Counted from the first letter of the stretch, positions 1 through 7,814 are shown. The stretch is DNA of 18,957 bases from an uncultured Marvinbryantia sp. (GCA_947624335.1 CANQJX010000008.1:1-18957), one strand, 5' to 3'. Numbers and translations are program-made. The notes: generated from the letters alone by a model not told the origin.

Positions 1-402
1 CTCCCATCGCTTCGCGGGTTTTTCCTTTATCTCTTTCAAGTCCTGTGACATTTCGCTGATGGTCGTGCGCAGGGGATGTCCCGCTTTTCCGTACACGTCC
101 CAGAACGCCGTCGGATAAGCATGGTAGCTCCAGATATCCTGCAGGCCGAACTTTTGGATGCGTTTTTGCATATCTTCCGTGTCTTCGCCCGGTTTACACA
201 TCCCGGCCAGGTCGCCCTTGGCGTCCGCCAGGAACACCGGTACGCCGGCGTCGCTGAAAGATTCCGCCAGCACCTTTAACGTGATTGTTTTTCCGGTCCC
301 TGTCGCTCCCGCAATCAGCCCGTGGCGGTTTGCCATTTTGGGAAAAATACATACCTTCTCTTCCCCGCTCTGCGCAATCCAGACTTTTTCCTCTGCATAC
401 AT
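1..402 (-). CDS. HerA-like/DUF853 (YjgR-type) ATPase, N-terminal part
   Basis: Only the first 134 codons are in the window; the reading frame runs open off the left edge. The start is the ATG at 400-402, preceded by a strong AGGAGGAGGG ribosome binding site. The protein begins MYAEEKVWIAQSGEEKV and has a Walker A motif GATGTGKT at about residues 32-39, followed by FLADAKGDLAGM, a Walker-like strand typical of the DUF853/YjgR family of HerA/FtsK-like P-loop ATPases (full length about 500 residues in that family). The in vivo role of the family is not established; a DNA- or protein-translocating ATPase is the usual guess. The start lies 18 bp after the trkH stop with no terminator between, so it is probably cotranscribed with trkA-trkH. 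The family assignment is from the N-terminal motifs only. Confidence 0.85.
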   Translation of the reverse strand, partial: MYAEEKVWIAQSGEEKVCIFPKMANRHGLIAGATGTGKTITLKVLAESFSDAGVPVFLADAKGDLAGMCKPGEDTEDMQKRIQKFGLQDIWSYHAYPTAFWDVYGKAGHPLRTTISEMSQDLKEIKEKPAKRWE

Positions 403-420
403 AAGAAAACCCTCCTCCTG

Positions 421-1914
421 TTAAACCTTTGCTTTTTCAGCCTTTGTTTTTTCTATTCTTACTTTTTCACGTTTCCCGCGTTTCCAGACCGAGGGAACAA
501 AAAGCATCAGAATGGGAAACAGTTCCAGCCTTCCCGCCAGCATATCCAGGCAAAGCACCAGCTTGGAAACCGCGGAAAACGAAGAAAAATTGCCGGTGGG
601 GCCGACCACGCCCAGGCCCGGCCCGATATTGTTCAGGGTAACGCCGACCGCCGTAAAGTTTGTCACCAAATCCTTTTCGTCCAGCGTAATGATCAAGAGC
701 GAACCCACAAAAATCAGCACATAGATTGCCAGGTAAACATTCACGGAGCGCACCACTTCATGCTCGATCGCGCGTCCGTCCATGCGTACTTTGTACACGC
801 TGCGCGGATGCAGCAGCGTCCGAATCTCTTTTCGGATTCCCTTTACCATAATGATCAGGCGGGAAACCTTGATACCGCCTCCCGTGCTGCCGGCGCAGGC
901 GCCGATAAATACCAGAACCATCAGGATCGTCCTTGACAGCGGAGGCCACAGGTTAAAGTCCTGCGTAGAATAACCGGTGGTGGTGATGATCGAACCCACC
1001 TGGAAAAACGTGTGGTGGAACGCCTGAAACAGATTTGGGAACAGCGGGCGCACATTCACGGTGATCAGCAGCACGGAAACCGCGATGATCCCCAGATAAG
1101 TCAGTACTTCTTCCGACTTCACCGCCTGCTTAAACCGCTTGCGCAGCAACAGAAAATAAGAATTGAAATTAACGCCGAACGCGATCATAAAAACGGTAAT
1201 GACCGCCTGCTGGTAAACGCTGTAATCGGCAAGCCCGCTGTTGCGGACAGCAAATCCGCCCGTACCGGCCGTTCCGAAAGTAAGCGTAACCGCATCAAAC
1301 ACCGGCATTTTGCCGATTAACAGCAGCGCCAGTTCAAGCAGGGTCATGCCCATATAAATGCCGTATAAAAAGAGGGCGGTATCGCGCAGCCGCGGAACCA
1401 GCTTGCTCACGGACGGTCCCGGGCTCTCCGCCTTCATCAGATTCATAAACGCGCCGCCCTGCGCGGGCAGAATCGCCAGAATAAACACCAGCACACCCAT
1501 GCCGCCGACCCAATGGGTAAAGCTTCTCCAGAAAAGGCTGGCGTGGGACAGCGCTTCCACGTCTGACAAAATACTGGAGCCGGTGGTGGTAAAGCCGGAA
1601 ATGGTCTCAAACAGCGCATCCACATAATACGGTATTTCCCCGGAAATACAGAACGGGAGCGCGCCTAAAATACTCAGCACAATCCAGCACAGGGCCACCG
1701 TCACCAGCCCCTCCTTCGTGTACATCCGCTTGTCTTTGGGCCGCTTAAAGCGGAACGCCGCTCCCAGAAGAACACAAATCGCCGCAACGAGCGCATATAT
1801 CATGCTCACACGGTATTCTCCATAAATCAGACCTACGAAACATGGCAGCGTCAGAAACGCTGCCTCAAAATAACAGATATAGCCCAGCATATAGCGAATA
1901 ACCTGATAGTTCAT
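421..1914 (-). CDS. trkH: Trk-type potassium uptake channel subunit TrkH
   Basis: Integral membrane K+ channel subunit of the Trk/Ktr superfamily, 497 residues, the usual length for TrkH. It shows the four-repeat pore architecture: filter segments TTTGSS (about 109-114), GTGGF (217-221), TTTGYST (311-317) and NNIGPG (428-433), each with its conserved glycine, separated by hydrophobic helices. The GACAGSTGGGIKVSR segment (about 338-352) is a TrkH hallmark. The C-terminal tail is short and very lysine/glutamate rich. It starts 3 bp after the trkA stop, with its ribosome binding site inside the end of trkA, so the two are probably translationally coupled. TrkA is expected to bind its cytosolic face and gate it. 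Confidence 0.96.
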   Translation of the reverse strand: MNYQVIRYMLGYICYFEAAFLTLPCFVGLIYGEYRVSMIYALVAAICVLLGAAFRFKRPKDKRMYTKEGLVTVALCWIVLSILGALPFCISGEIPYYVDALFETISGFTTTGSSILSDVEALSHASLFWRSFTHWVGGMGVLVFILAILPAQGGAFMNLMKAESPGPSVSKLVPRLRDTALFLYGIYMGMTLLELALLLIGKMPVFDAVTLTFGTAGTGGFAVRNSGLADYSVYQQAVITVFMIAFGVNFNSYFLLLRKRFKQAVKSEEVLTYLGIIAVSVLLITVNVRPLFPNLFQAFHHTFFQVGSIITTTGYSTQDFNLWPPLSRTILMVLVFIGACAGSTGGGIKVSRLIIMVKGIRKEIRTLLHPRSVYKVRMDGRAIEHEVVRSVNVYLAIYVLIFVGSLLIITLDEKDLVTNFTAVGVTLNNIGPGLGVVGPTGNFSSFSAVSKLVLCLDMLAGRLELFPILMLFVPSVWKRGKREKVRIEKTKAEKAKV

Positions 1915-1917
1915 ATC

Positions 1918-3288
1918 TTATCCCACCCTGCGCTTTCCGAGAATATCGCGAATGTCTCTCAAACCGTTTCTCGTTGTAATGACAACGGCGGTATCTCCCA
2001 CCTGCATACTGTCATTTCCGCGCGGAAGGATAATTTTTCCGTCACGCTGAATACATGCGATCAAAATATCGTCTTTTAAATCCAGATCCATCAGCGGCAC
2101 ATTAACCACGGGCGCATTTTCACGGATAATAAATTCCAGCGCCTCCACCTTTCCTCCGGCAATGCGGTGCATCGTCTCCACATTGCTGCCGATGGAATTC
2201 CCAAGCGCCCGTACATAGCGGATAATGTACTCCGCCGTAATGTCTTTGGGATAAATCACGGTATCCAGATCCAGATTGGCAATCACTTCGTCAAAGGAAA
2301 TCCGGTTAATTTTTGTGATGGTTTTAATATCGGACTGCGTTTTGACATAGAGGGAAAGGAAAATATTTTCCTCGTCAATACCTGTCAGCGAGGCGAACGC
2401 ATCCATGCCGTCCAGTCCTTCCTCCATCAGAAGCGCTTTGTCTGTTCCGTTTCCGTGAATAATCGTCGCCTCCGGGATCAACTGGCTTAGCATATCGCAG
2501 CTGGCGGCATCCTGCTCGATAATCCGCACATCCGTTCCGGCCGCCAGAAGAATCTGCGCCAGATAATAACTGATTTTGCCGCCCCCCACAATCATAAGAT
2601 TGCGTACCGGATTGGCCTCGATCCCGATTTTCTTAAAGAACTCCGCCGTACTCTTTGGCGTTCCCGCAACATAAACATAGTCCTTTTCCTGCAGGACAAA
2701 CATCCCGTTGGGAATCGTCACCGTATCTGAACGCTCCACCACGCATACAAGAATGTCGCCGCTCACTTTCGCCGCCATCTCCTGCACGGAAAGATTGCAG
2801 AGCGGAGAACCCGCTTTCACCCGGAATTTAAGAATTTCCAATCTTCCTTTGGCGAACACCTCCACGTCAATGGCCGACGGAAGGCGCAGCACGCGGGAAA
2901 TTTCGTTTGCCGCCGCCAGCTCCGGATTAATAATCATCGAAAGGCCCAGCTCTTTCTTCAGGAAATCCGCTTCTTTATTATATTCCGGGTTGCGCACGCG
3001 GGCAATCGTCTGGCAGTTCCCCGCTTTTCGCGCGATCAGGCAGCACATCAGGTTCAGCTCGTCCGAATGGGTAACCGCAATCAAAAGATCCGCTTTTTTT
3101 ACACCGGCTTCCATCAGCGTATCAAAGCTGATCCCGCTGCCGATATAGCCCATAATATCAAGTTCATTGACAAGGTGTTCCACTCGCTCGCTCTTAACGT
3201 CAAGAACGGTTACATTATTTTCTTCCCGGCATAGCTGTTCCGCCAATACGGAGCCAACCTTGCCGCAGCCGACTATGATAATCTGCAT
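1918..3288 (-). CDS. trkA: Trk potassium uptake regulatory subunit TrkA
   Basis: Cytosolic gating subunit of the Trk K+ uptake system, 456 residues. Two RCK repeats are visible. The first Rossmann domain starts MQIIIVGCGKVGSVLAEQL with glycines 7, 9 and 12 and an acidic residue at 30 (VLD) for the dinucleotide ribose; its RCK_C part spans roughly 140-225. The second Rossmann domain starts LMIVGGGKISYYLA (about 231-244) with IIEQD at 256-260, and its RCK_C part is about 370-450. The doubled RCK layout is that of TrkA rather than single-repeat KtrA. The start is supported by AAGGAGAGG 3 nt before the ATG. First gene of the trkA-trkH-DUF853 unit. Confidence 0.96.
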   Translation of the reverse strand: MQIIIVGCGKVGSVLAEQLCREENNVTVLDVKSERVEHLVNELDIMGYIGSGISFDTLMEAGVKKADLLIAVTHSDELNLMCCLIARKAGNCQTIARVRNPEYNKEADFLKKELGLSMIINPELAAANEISRVLRLPSAIDVEVFAKGRLEILKFRVKAGSPLCNLSVQEMAAKVSGDILVCVVERSDTVTIPNGMFVLQEKDYVYVAGTPKSTAEFFKKIGIEANPVRNLMIVGGGKISYYLAQILLAAGTDVRIIEQDAASCDMLSQLIPEATIIHGNGTDKALLMEEGLDGMDAFASLTGIDEENIFLSLYVKTQSDIKTITKINRISFDEVIANLDLDTVIYPKDITAEYIIRYVRALGNSIGSNVETMHRIAGGKVEALEFIIRENAPVVNVPLMDLDLKDDILIACIQRDGKIILPRGNDSMQVGDTAVVITTRNGLRDIRDILGKRRVG

Positions 3289-3336
3289 AACCTCTCCTTA
3301 TATCGTCGTCCCGGTTTTCTTTTTGTCCGATCGGCA

Positions 3337-3390
3337 GGTCCGAAAGCCCTGTTTCTTCACGCATATATGCGCCGCGCGGCTTTGCAGACC
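3337..3390 (-). promoter_or_regulatory. Structured 5' leader of trkA
   Basis: The leader RNA can form a stem between 3378-3390 (GGUCUGCAAAGCC) and 3337-3348 (GGCUUUCGGACC): 12 pairs including one G-U, with one bulged C. The enclosed loop contains the self-complementary CGCAUAUAUGCG (3360-3371). The ribosome binding site lies about 40 nt downstream. I do not recognise a described riboswitch class; in particular the conserved blocks of the c-di-AMP (ydaO) riboswitch, which often controls K+ transporters, are not visible. Calling it regulatory is inference from the pairing and from the position. Confidence 0.4.
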
Positions 3391-3402
3391 TCCAACATTT
3401 AT

Positions 3403-3430
3403 ATTTTACGATATATGGCGGAAATGTCAA
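3403..3430 (-). promoter_or_regulatory. Promoter of trkA-trkH operon
   Basis: On the minus strand TTGACA (3425-3430), a 16-bp spacer and TAAAAT (3403-3408). The expected transcription start is near 3396, giving an untranslated leader of about 108 nt. The promoter begins only 31 bp past the stop of the ABC permease gene; no convincing terminator separates the two units. Confidence 0.75.
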
Positions 3431-3460
3431 GAGAATCCGCGTGCGTTCTGAAAGATCGGC

Positions 3461-4123
3461 CTACACCATCCTGCGGTGCTCGTATACGCTCGCCACCACT
3501 GCGCACAGAAGGACGGACGCGATTCCCGCAAGCAGAATGGCCACAGACAAAGCCGTTTCATGCTCCACCGCCCACAGAATCCATCCGGGAAGCCGGTTCC
3601 CCTTTTGCATTTCTTCCTGTATTGTCGAGAGCAGACTGTTAAATCCGAAGAAAAAGGCAAATCCGGGAATCATGCGGATCAAGTATATGATCTGCACATT
3701 TTTAATTTGAAATAAGTAAAGCAAAAGGTACTGCACCGCCGTCAGGAAAAGCGCAATGCCGACAAAAAAAGCCGTCTGTGTAAGCGCGGGTACGACCGCT
3801 AAATCGCCGGACGCAATATACGCCGTCTGCATGGCAAAACCGGCGGCTGCGAAAAGGACAATCATTCCCGTCCCAAACAAAAAGCGTCCAAATACACGTT
3901 CATATATTTTGGTGGGAAGCATTTCCACAAAATAAGGCTGTGCGGTAAACGGCGTACTGACCGTCATCATTCCTCCGAAAATCATATACAGCAAAGGCCA
4001 CGCAGCCTGTATATCCGGCGTAAACACAGCGATCACCGCGCAGATAAACGCAAAAAGCAGCATAAACTTTAAAACACTCCTGGACACGGCGGCATCCAGC
4101 TTGCACCATTGAAAAATTCTCAT
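3461..4123 (-). CDS. ABC-2 type transporter permease
   Basis: 220-residue membrane protein with about six hydrophobic helices (roughly residues 18-35, 42-57, 83-102, 112-135, 145-163 and 190-210) and the segment FVEMLPTKIYERVFGRFLF (about 65-83), which resembles the LP...R...GRY cytosolic motif of small ABC-2 permeases in Firmicutes. It overlaps the upstream ATPase gene by 4 bp (ATG inside the end of the ATPase gene), so it is translationally coupled and forms the membrane half of the same exporter. The substrate cannot be told from sequence; relatives in GntR(YtrA)-controlled operons are linked to cell-envelope stress or antimicrobial peptides. Confidence 0.85.
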   Translation of the reverse strand: MRIFQWCKLDAAVSRSVLKFMLLFAFICAVIAVFTPDIQAAWPLLYMIFGGMMTVSTPFTAQPYFVEMLPTKIYERVFGRFLFGTGMIVLFAAAGFAMQTAYIASGDLAVVPALTQTAFFVGIALFLTAVQYLLLYLFQIKNVQIIYLIRMIPGFAFFFGFNSLLSTIQEEMQKGNRLPGWILWAVEHETALSVAILLAGIASVLLCAVVASVYEHRRMV

Positions 4124-4971
4124 GCTTCCTCCTCCTTGATCATATGGACAATCATCTGGTCAATCGACGGTTTTTCCAGGACGCAGCTTTTTGAGAGGAA
4201 CGGAGCGTTATCCGTCTTTACCAGCGCCTCAAAGCCGATGTCGTTTTGCTTAACGCCGATCAGAAATTTTTGCCCTGTGCTCAGATCGTCCAGTCCGCCT
4301 TTTACCAGAAGATAACTTTCCTGCAATTCCTCCCTGGTCTCGCAGAAAATCTTCCGGCCGTTTTCAATAAAGAAAATATAGTCTGCAATCTGTTCCAGAT
4401 CGCTTATGATGTGCGTGGAAAACAAGATGCTGTGCTGCCCGTCGCTGATGTATTCCTGCAGAAGCTCCAGCACCTCGGCGCGCACTACGGGATCCAGTCC
4501 GTTTGTCGCCTCATCGAGCAGTAAAACCGACGTCTCGCGCGCAAGCGCCATCGCGAATTGAAGTTTTACCTTCATACCGCGGGAAAATTCCTTGATTTTC
4601 TTTTTCTCCGGCAGTTTCCACCGTCCGGTCAGTTCGCAAAACTGCTTTTCGCGGAACGTGGGATAAAAATTACGGCAGATACCGCGGATATTTTTTAAGG
4701 TAAAATCCGGCGCAAAGCCGTCGCTGTCGCCCACATAACCGATCATCTCCCGGTAACGGACCGGATCTTTTTCGTAAGTCAGCCCGTCAATGCTGCAGCT
4801 TCCGCTCTCCGCTTTCAGCAGATGCGCGATCAGACGCAGCGTGGTTGTCTTACCCGCCCCGTTTTGTCCCACATAGCCCATAATGTAGCCTTTGGGCAGC
4901 GTAAAGCTGATGTCATTCAGTTCAAATTTTGAATAGGTTTTTCGTAAACCAAGAACCTCTATCGCATTCAT
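4120..4971 (-). CDS. ABC transporter ATP-binding protein (BcrA/YtrB-like)
   Basis: Nucleotide-binding subunit of an ABC-2 exporter. Visible motifs: Walker A GQNGAGKT (35-42), a divergent signature FSRGMK in place of LSGGQ (129-134), Walker B LLLDE (150-154), the D-loop NGLD (157-160) and the switch histidine in FSTH (187). The roughly 75 residues after the core match the variable tail of such exporters. I choose the ATG at 4969-4971 (284 residues counted with the last codon boundary at 4123) because AGGAGG ends 8 nt before it; the in-frame GTG at 4978-4980 overlaps the ribosome binding site itself. Middle gene of gntR-ATPase-permease, 39 bp after gntR. Confidence 0.93.
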   Translation of the reverse strand: MNAIEVLGLRKTYSKFELNDISFTLPKGYIMGYVGQNGAGKTTTLRLIAHLLKAESGSCSIDGLTYEKDPVRYREMIGYVGDSDGFAPDFTLKNIRGICRNFYPTFREKQFCELTGRWKLPEKKKIKEFSRGMKVKLQFAMALARETSVLLLDEATNGLDPVVRAEVLELLQEYISDGQHSILFSTHIISDLEQIADYIFFIENGRKIFCETREELQESYLLVKGGLDDLSTGQKFLIGVKQNDIGFEALVKTDNAPFLSKSCVLEKPSIDQMIVHMIKEEEA

Positions 4972-5010
4972 AGATTGCACCTCCTGTAATCATAAACTGC
5001 GCGCAGCCAA

Positions 5011-5382
5011 TCAGCGCTGTCGCGTGCGCTTAAGCATATCCAAAAGTTCTTCCTCCGTCATGCGGATGCGTTCGGACAAAACCACGGCCTCGCGTAAATG
5101 TTCTTCGATCTGCCGGATACACTGTTCGCGAAGGACGGTATTGTCCCGTTTTAAGACAATACTGCCTTTTCCCTGTACGGACGCGATATACCCTTCGCTC
5201 TCCAGCTCGCGGTAAGCGCGGGTAGTCGTGATCACGCTGATCCCCAGGTCCCTTGCAAGCTGGCGGATAGACGGCAGGACGGTCCCTTCCGCAATCTGCC
5301 CGCTTAAAATCTGTTCTTTCATCTGCTCCCGTATCTGCGCATAAATCGGGAATTCCGACTGATTTGAAAGTACTACTTTCAT
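5011..5382 (-). CDS. GntR-family regulator, YtrA subfamily
   Basis: 123-residue DNA-binding repressor. Residues about 11-78 form the GntR winged helix-turn-helix (PIYAQIREQMKEQILSGQI, LPSIRQLARDLGIS, TTRAYRELESEGYI, VQGKGSIV). The C-terminal part is only about 45 residues, predicted helical, which is the short dimerisation tail typical of the YtrA subfamily and too small for an FCD or UTRA ligand domain. The start is supported by GGAAGG 7-8 nt before the ATG. It is the first gene of an operon with an ABC ATPase and permease and lies directly behind a large inverted repeat, so it very probably represses its own operon. Confidence 0.93.
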   Translation of the reverse strand: MKVVLSNQSEFPIYAQIREQMKEQILSGQIAEGTVLPSIRQLARDLGISVITTTRAYRELESEGYIASVQGKGSIVLKRDNTVLREQCIRQIEEHLREAVVLSERIRMTEEELLDMLKRTRQR

Positions 5383-5408
5383 TTATTTCACCTTCCGAAA
5401 GAAAATAT

Positions 5409-5456
5409 AAAGAGTATATACTGTATATATATCATTATATACAGTATATACTCTTT
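5409..5456. promoter_or_regulatory. Perfect inverted repeat, probable GntR/YtrA operator
   Basis: Two arms of 21 bp (5409-5429 and 5436-5456) are perfectly complementary around the six-base centre TATCAT. Each arm contains its own palindrome AGTATATACT, so the site has two symmetric half-operators. The right arm fills the spacer of the gntR promoter and the -10 box is at the centre, so a bound dimer pair would block RNA polymerase. Symmetry is seen directly; the identity of the binding protein is inferred from the adjacent gntR gene. Confidence 0.8.
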
Positions 5457-5461
5457 GTCAA
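5434..5461 (-). promoter_or_regulatory. Promoter of gntR-ABC operon
   Basis: Minus-strand TTGACA (5456-5461), a 16-bp spacer and TATAAT (5434-5439): both hexamers match the sigma-A consensus perfectly. Start of transcription is expected near 5427, inside the left arm of the inverted repeat. A perfect promoter covered by an operator suggests a normally repressed, strongly inducible operon. Confidence 0.85.
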
Positions 5462-5465
5462 CTAC

Positions 5466-5512
5466 TTTTTTGCAAAACGCAAACGCGCCTGTTTTTCTTT
5501 ACGCCTTTGCTA
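5466..5512 (-). terminator. Possible weak terminator of nrdD
   Basis: A hairpin of GCAAA/TTTGC plus GCG/CGC (5506-5510 with 5479-5483, and 5502-5504 with 5485-5487) with one mismatch and a 14-nt loop is followed on the minus strand by CGTTTTGC. The stem overlaps the nrdD stop codon and the U run is short, so termination may be inefficient. Read-through would meet the gntR operator palindrome. Confidence 0.3.
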
Positions 5513-7642
5513 CATGGAAACGCGTTCGGCGATTTCCGCCATTTTGGCGGAGTTTAATCTGGTGTCCCCATGTACGCGGCTGTAAGAAAGATATCCGTTC
5601 ATGCGGTCGATCTTGGTCAGATTGCGCGAACCGCATTTCGGGCAGACGTCCATCTCCAGTTCCTGATGCCCGCAGTCGTCGCAGTAGGCAAGGGAGAGGT
5701 TTACGCCTTCGTAATAGCCCTCCTTCATCGCACGCAGAATCAGGCTCTTGATCGCTTCTTTATTATAATCGATCGGATAGCGCACATACTGGATTTTTCC
5801 GCCGTTGCACAGATCCCAGAATCTTCCTTCCAGATCCTGCTTCTGGATCGGGGAAATGTTTTCCGTTACATGGCAGTGGAAGCTGTTGCTTACATAAGGA
5901 CGGTCGGATACGTTTTCCACGATGCCGTACTGTTTGCGGAACTGCTCGATCTGCAGGCCGCACAGGCTCTCCGCCGGCGTTCCGTAAATGGCGTACAGCC
6001 AGCCGTCTTCTTCCTTAAATTCGTTTACTTTCTTATTGATATACTCCATTACCTCCAGGGCAAACTGTCCATCCTCGGCAATGGATTTCCCATTGTAAAG
6101 CTCCTGCAGCTCGTTTAACGCGGTGATACCGAACGAAGACGTCATCGGCTTTAGCAGAGGCTTAATTTTGTCGCGCGGATCCAGATTCCCTTTGTAAAAA
6201 CCGCCTTCGCAATAGGCAAGCGGATTGGTGGACGCACGCATCTCGCCGAGATATTCGTATGTCCGCTTGTGAATTCCGCGGATCATTTCCAAATAGTAAT
6301 CCAGCACTTCGTAAAAGTCGCGGCTCTCCTGCCTTGCCTTTGCCAGAATCATCGGCAGATGCAGGCTGACGGCGCCCACATTGAACCGTCCGACAAAAAC
6401 CGGCTTGTCATCCTCGTCCGCCGGGTGCATGCCGCCGCGCTCATACCACGGGCTTAAAAACGCGCGGCATCCCATAGGGCTGATCACGCGCCCGTAACGT
6501 TTGTACATACTGGCGATATATCCTTTGCCGGAAAGCGACAGCCAGTCGGGATACATGGTTTTGGCGGAACACTCCAGACCTGCCTGGAACACATCCTCGC
6601 AAACCTTCCCGTCGCCATGGATGTTTTCATCAAACAGGAACACAATCTTCGGGAAAAGCACCGGTTTTTTATTGCCCGGCTTGCCCTGCCCCTCTTTGTG
6701 TACATTCAGAAGGGAGATGCTGCACATCCGTTCAAATTGGCTCTGCCCCAGCCCGATCGTCATGGTAACAAACGGATAGTCGCCGCGGGAAGAACCGACG
6801 GTGTTTAATTTGTATTCTATTCCCTGCCATCCCTGGTCATAATCACGTTTTACCTTGTCCATCGCGTACTTTTCCGCACGCTGCTCAATGCCTTCCCATG
6901 CGGGGTCCGCATATTTCATAAATTCTTCTTTGTATTTGTTGTAGCTCTTCTGCGCATAAGGAGCAAGGATCTTATCCACTTCCGGCACCGTAAAGCCGCC
7001 GTACTGCTGCGCCGCCGTACTCAGGACAATATCTCCCATCACGTCAAACGCGGTATCCAGCGTTTTCGGCTCGTTGTACCAGACATTGCCCATCTCAAAG
7101 CCGCCGCTTAACACGTTTCCTACGTCAAACAGGCAGCAGTTCATGGTATCTAAGCGCGCCGACTGGTCGTGAATATAAATATACCCGTCCTTGCAGGCCT
7201 GACGCTCGTCACGCGTCATAAAGAATTTCTGATAAAGATTCTTGTTCAGTTCATTAAAGATCAGGCTGCGCTTTGTCGCCACCAGCGCGCTGTCCGTATT
7301 CGCGTTGCTCTTGTCGCCGATATAACGGATAGACTGGCTTTTTGTATAAACATCGTCCATCATATGGATAAAATCCACTTTATAATTGCGGTAATCGCGA
7401 TAGCTTTTCGCCACCGCGGGACTCACCTTTTCCAGCGCGCTCTCCACAATGTTGTGCATCTCCTGAATGGTAATGCCCTCTTTGCCCATCTCCCTGGCGC
7501 GGTTTGTGGCATATTCGCAAAGCTCCTTGATCTCCTGATCGGAAAACTTATACAGCGCCCGCGCCGCAGATTTGTTGACCGCAATCACAATCTTTTCGAC
7601 GTTAAAGTCTTCCTCCGTGCCATCTTTTTTGATAACGTACAT
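5510..7642 (-). CDS. nrdD: Anaerobic ribonucleoside-triphosphate reductase (class III)
   Basis: Glycyl-radical enzyme that reduces ribonucleoside triphosphates to deoxyribonucleotides without oxygen; cytosolic. 710 residues, normal for the family. An N-terminal ATP-cone (about 1-95, starting MYVIKKDGTEEDFNVEKI) senses ATP/dATP. The catalytic barrel follows, with SPMGCRAFLSPW carrying the likely thiyl-radical cysteine. Near the C-terminus are the four zinc cysteines 654, 657, 667 and 670 (CDDC...CPKC) and the glycyl radical loop RMNGYLSY with Gly683. Start chosen by AAGGAGGG just before the ATG. The activating radical-SAM enzyme NrdG, usually encoded next to nrdD, is absent here: the next gene downstream is gntR. 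Confidence 0.97.
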   Translation of the reverse strand: MYVIKKDGTEEDFNVEKIVIAVNKSAARALYKFSDQEIKELCEYATNRAREMGKEGITIQEMHNIVESALEKVSPAVAKSYRDYRNYKVDFIHMMDDVYTKSQSIRYIGDKSNANTDSALVATKRSLIFNELNKNLYQKFFMTRDERQACKDGYIYIHDQSARLDTMNCCLFDVGNVLSGGFEMGNVWYNEPKTLDTAFDVMGDIVLSTAAQQYGGFTVPEVDKILAPYAQKSYNKYKEEFMKYADPAWEGIEQRAEKYAMDKVKRDYDQGWQGIEYKLNTVGSSRGDYPFVTMTIGLGQSQFERMCSISLLNVHKEGQGKPGNKKPVLFPKIVFLFDENIHGDGKVCEDVFQAGLECSAKTMYPDWLSLSGKGYIASMYKRYGRVISPMGCRAFLSPWYERGGMHPADEDDKPVFVGRFNVGAVSLHLPMILAKARQESRDFYEVLDYYLEMIRGIHKRTYEYLGEMRASTNPLAYCEGGFYKGNLDPRDKIKPLLKPMTSSFGITALNELQELYNGKSIAEDGQFALEVMEYINKKVNEFKEEDGWLYAIYGTPAESLCGLQIEQFRKQYGIVENVSDRPYVSNSFHCHVTENISPIQKQDLEGRFWDLCNGGKIQYVRYPIDYNKEAIKSLILRAMKEGYYEGVNLSLAYCDDCGHQELEMDVCPKCGSRNLTKIDRMNGYLSYSRVHGDTRLNSAKMAEIAERVSM

Positions 7643-7672
7643 AAAACCCTCCTTACCGTCAGCCGGCAGCCC

Positions 7673-7688
7673 ACACTACATCTGGTGT
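7673..7688. promoter_or_regulatory. NrdR box 1 (proximal to nrdD)
   Basis: ACACTACATCTGGTGT matches the known NrdR-box consensus acaCwAtATaTwGtgt at 13 of 16 positions, with perfect outer ACAC/GTGT arms. It lies in the nrdD leader, 30 bp before the start codon. Confidence 0.7.
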
Positions 7689-7704
7689 AAAAAGAAAATA
7701 TCGT

Positions 7705-7720
7705 TCACAACATATAGTTA
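7705..7720. promoter_or_regulatory. NrdR box 2 (at the nrdD transcription start)
   Basis: TCACAACATATAGTTA matches the NrdR-box consensus at 12 of 16 positions, with the core CAACATATAG differing from CWATATATWG at one base. Its centre is 32 bp (three helical turns) from the centre of box 1, which is a standard spacing for paired NrdR sites, and it covers the predicted transcription start. Confidence 0.7.
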
Positions 7721-7749
7721 AGTATAGAGGAGTTTCCGCCGTTTGTAAA
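7721..7749 (-). promoter_or_regulatory. Promoter of nrdD
   Basis: Minus-strand TTTACA (7744-7749), a 17-bp spacer and TATACT (7721-7726). Start of transcription is expected near 7714, inside NrdR box 2, leaving a leader of about 70 nt. The remaining intergenic bases up to 7815 are AT-rich and show nothing else recognisable. Confidence 0.75.
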
Positions 7750-7814
7750 GAGGGAATATAATAAAATTCTTTTAACTGTGTGTAATTGTTTCGTAACTTC
7801 TCCCGGGGATATGC

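Noticed and set aside
322..936. A 204-codon plus-strand open frame
   Set aside because: Antisense to trkH and the DUF853 start; no family resemblance or ribosome binding site.
3289..3396. c-di-AMP (ydaO) riboswitch ahead of trkA
   Set aside because: The conserved sequence blocks of that class are not visible, and the leader is short for it.
5409..5456. The AT-rich palindrome as an intrinsic terminator
   Set aside because: It lacks a GC-rich stem, and its position across a perfect promoter next to gntR fits an operator far better; incidental termination of nrdD read-through remains possible.
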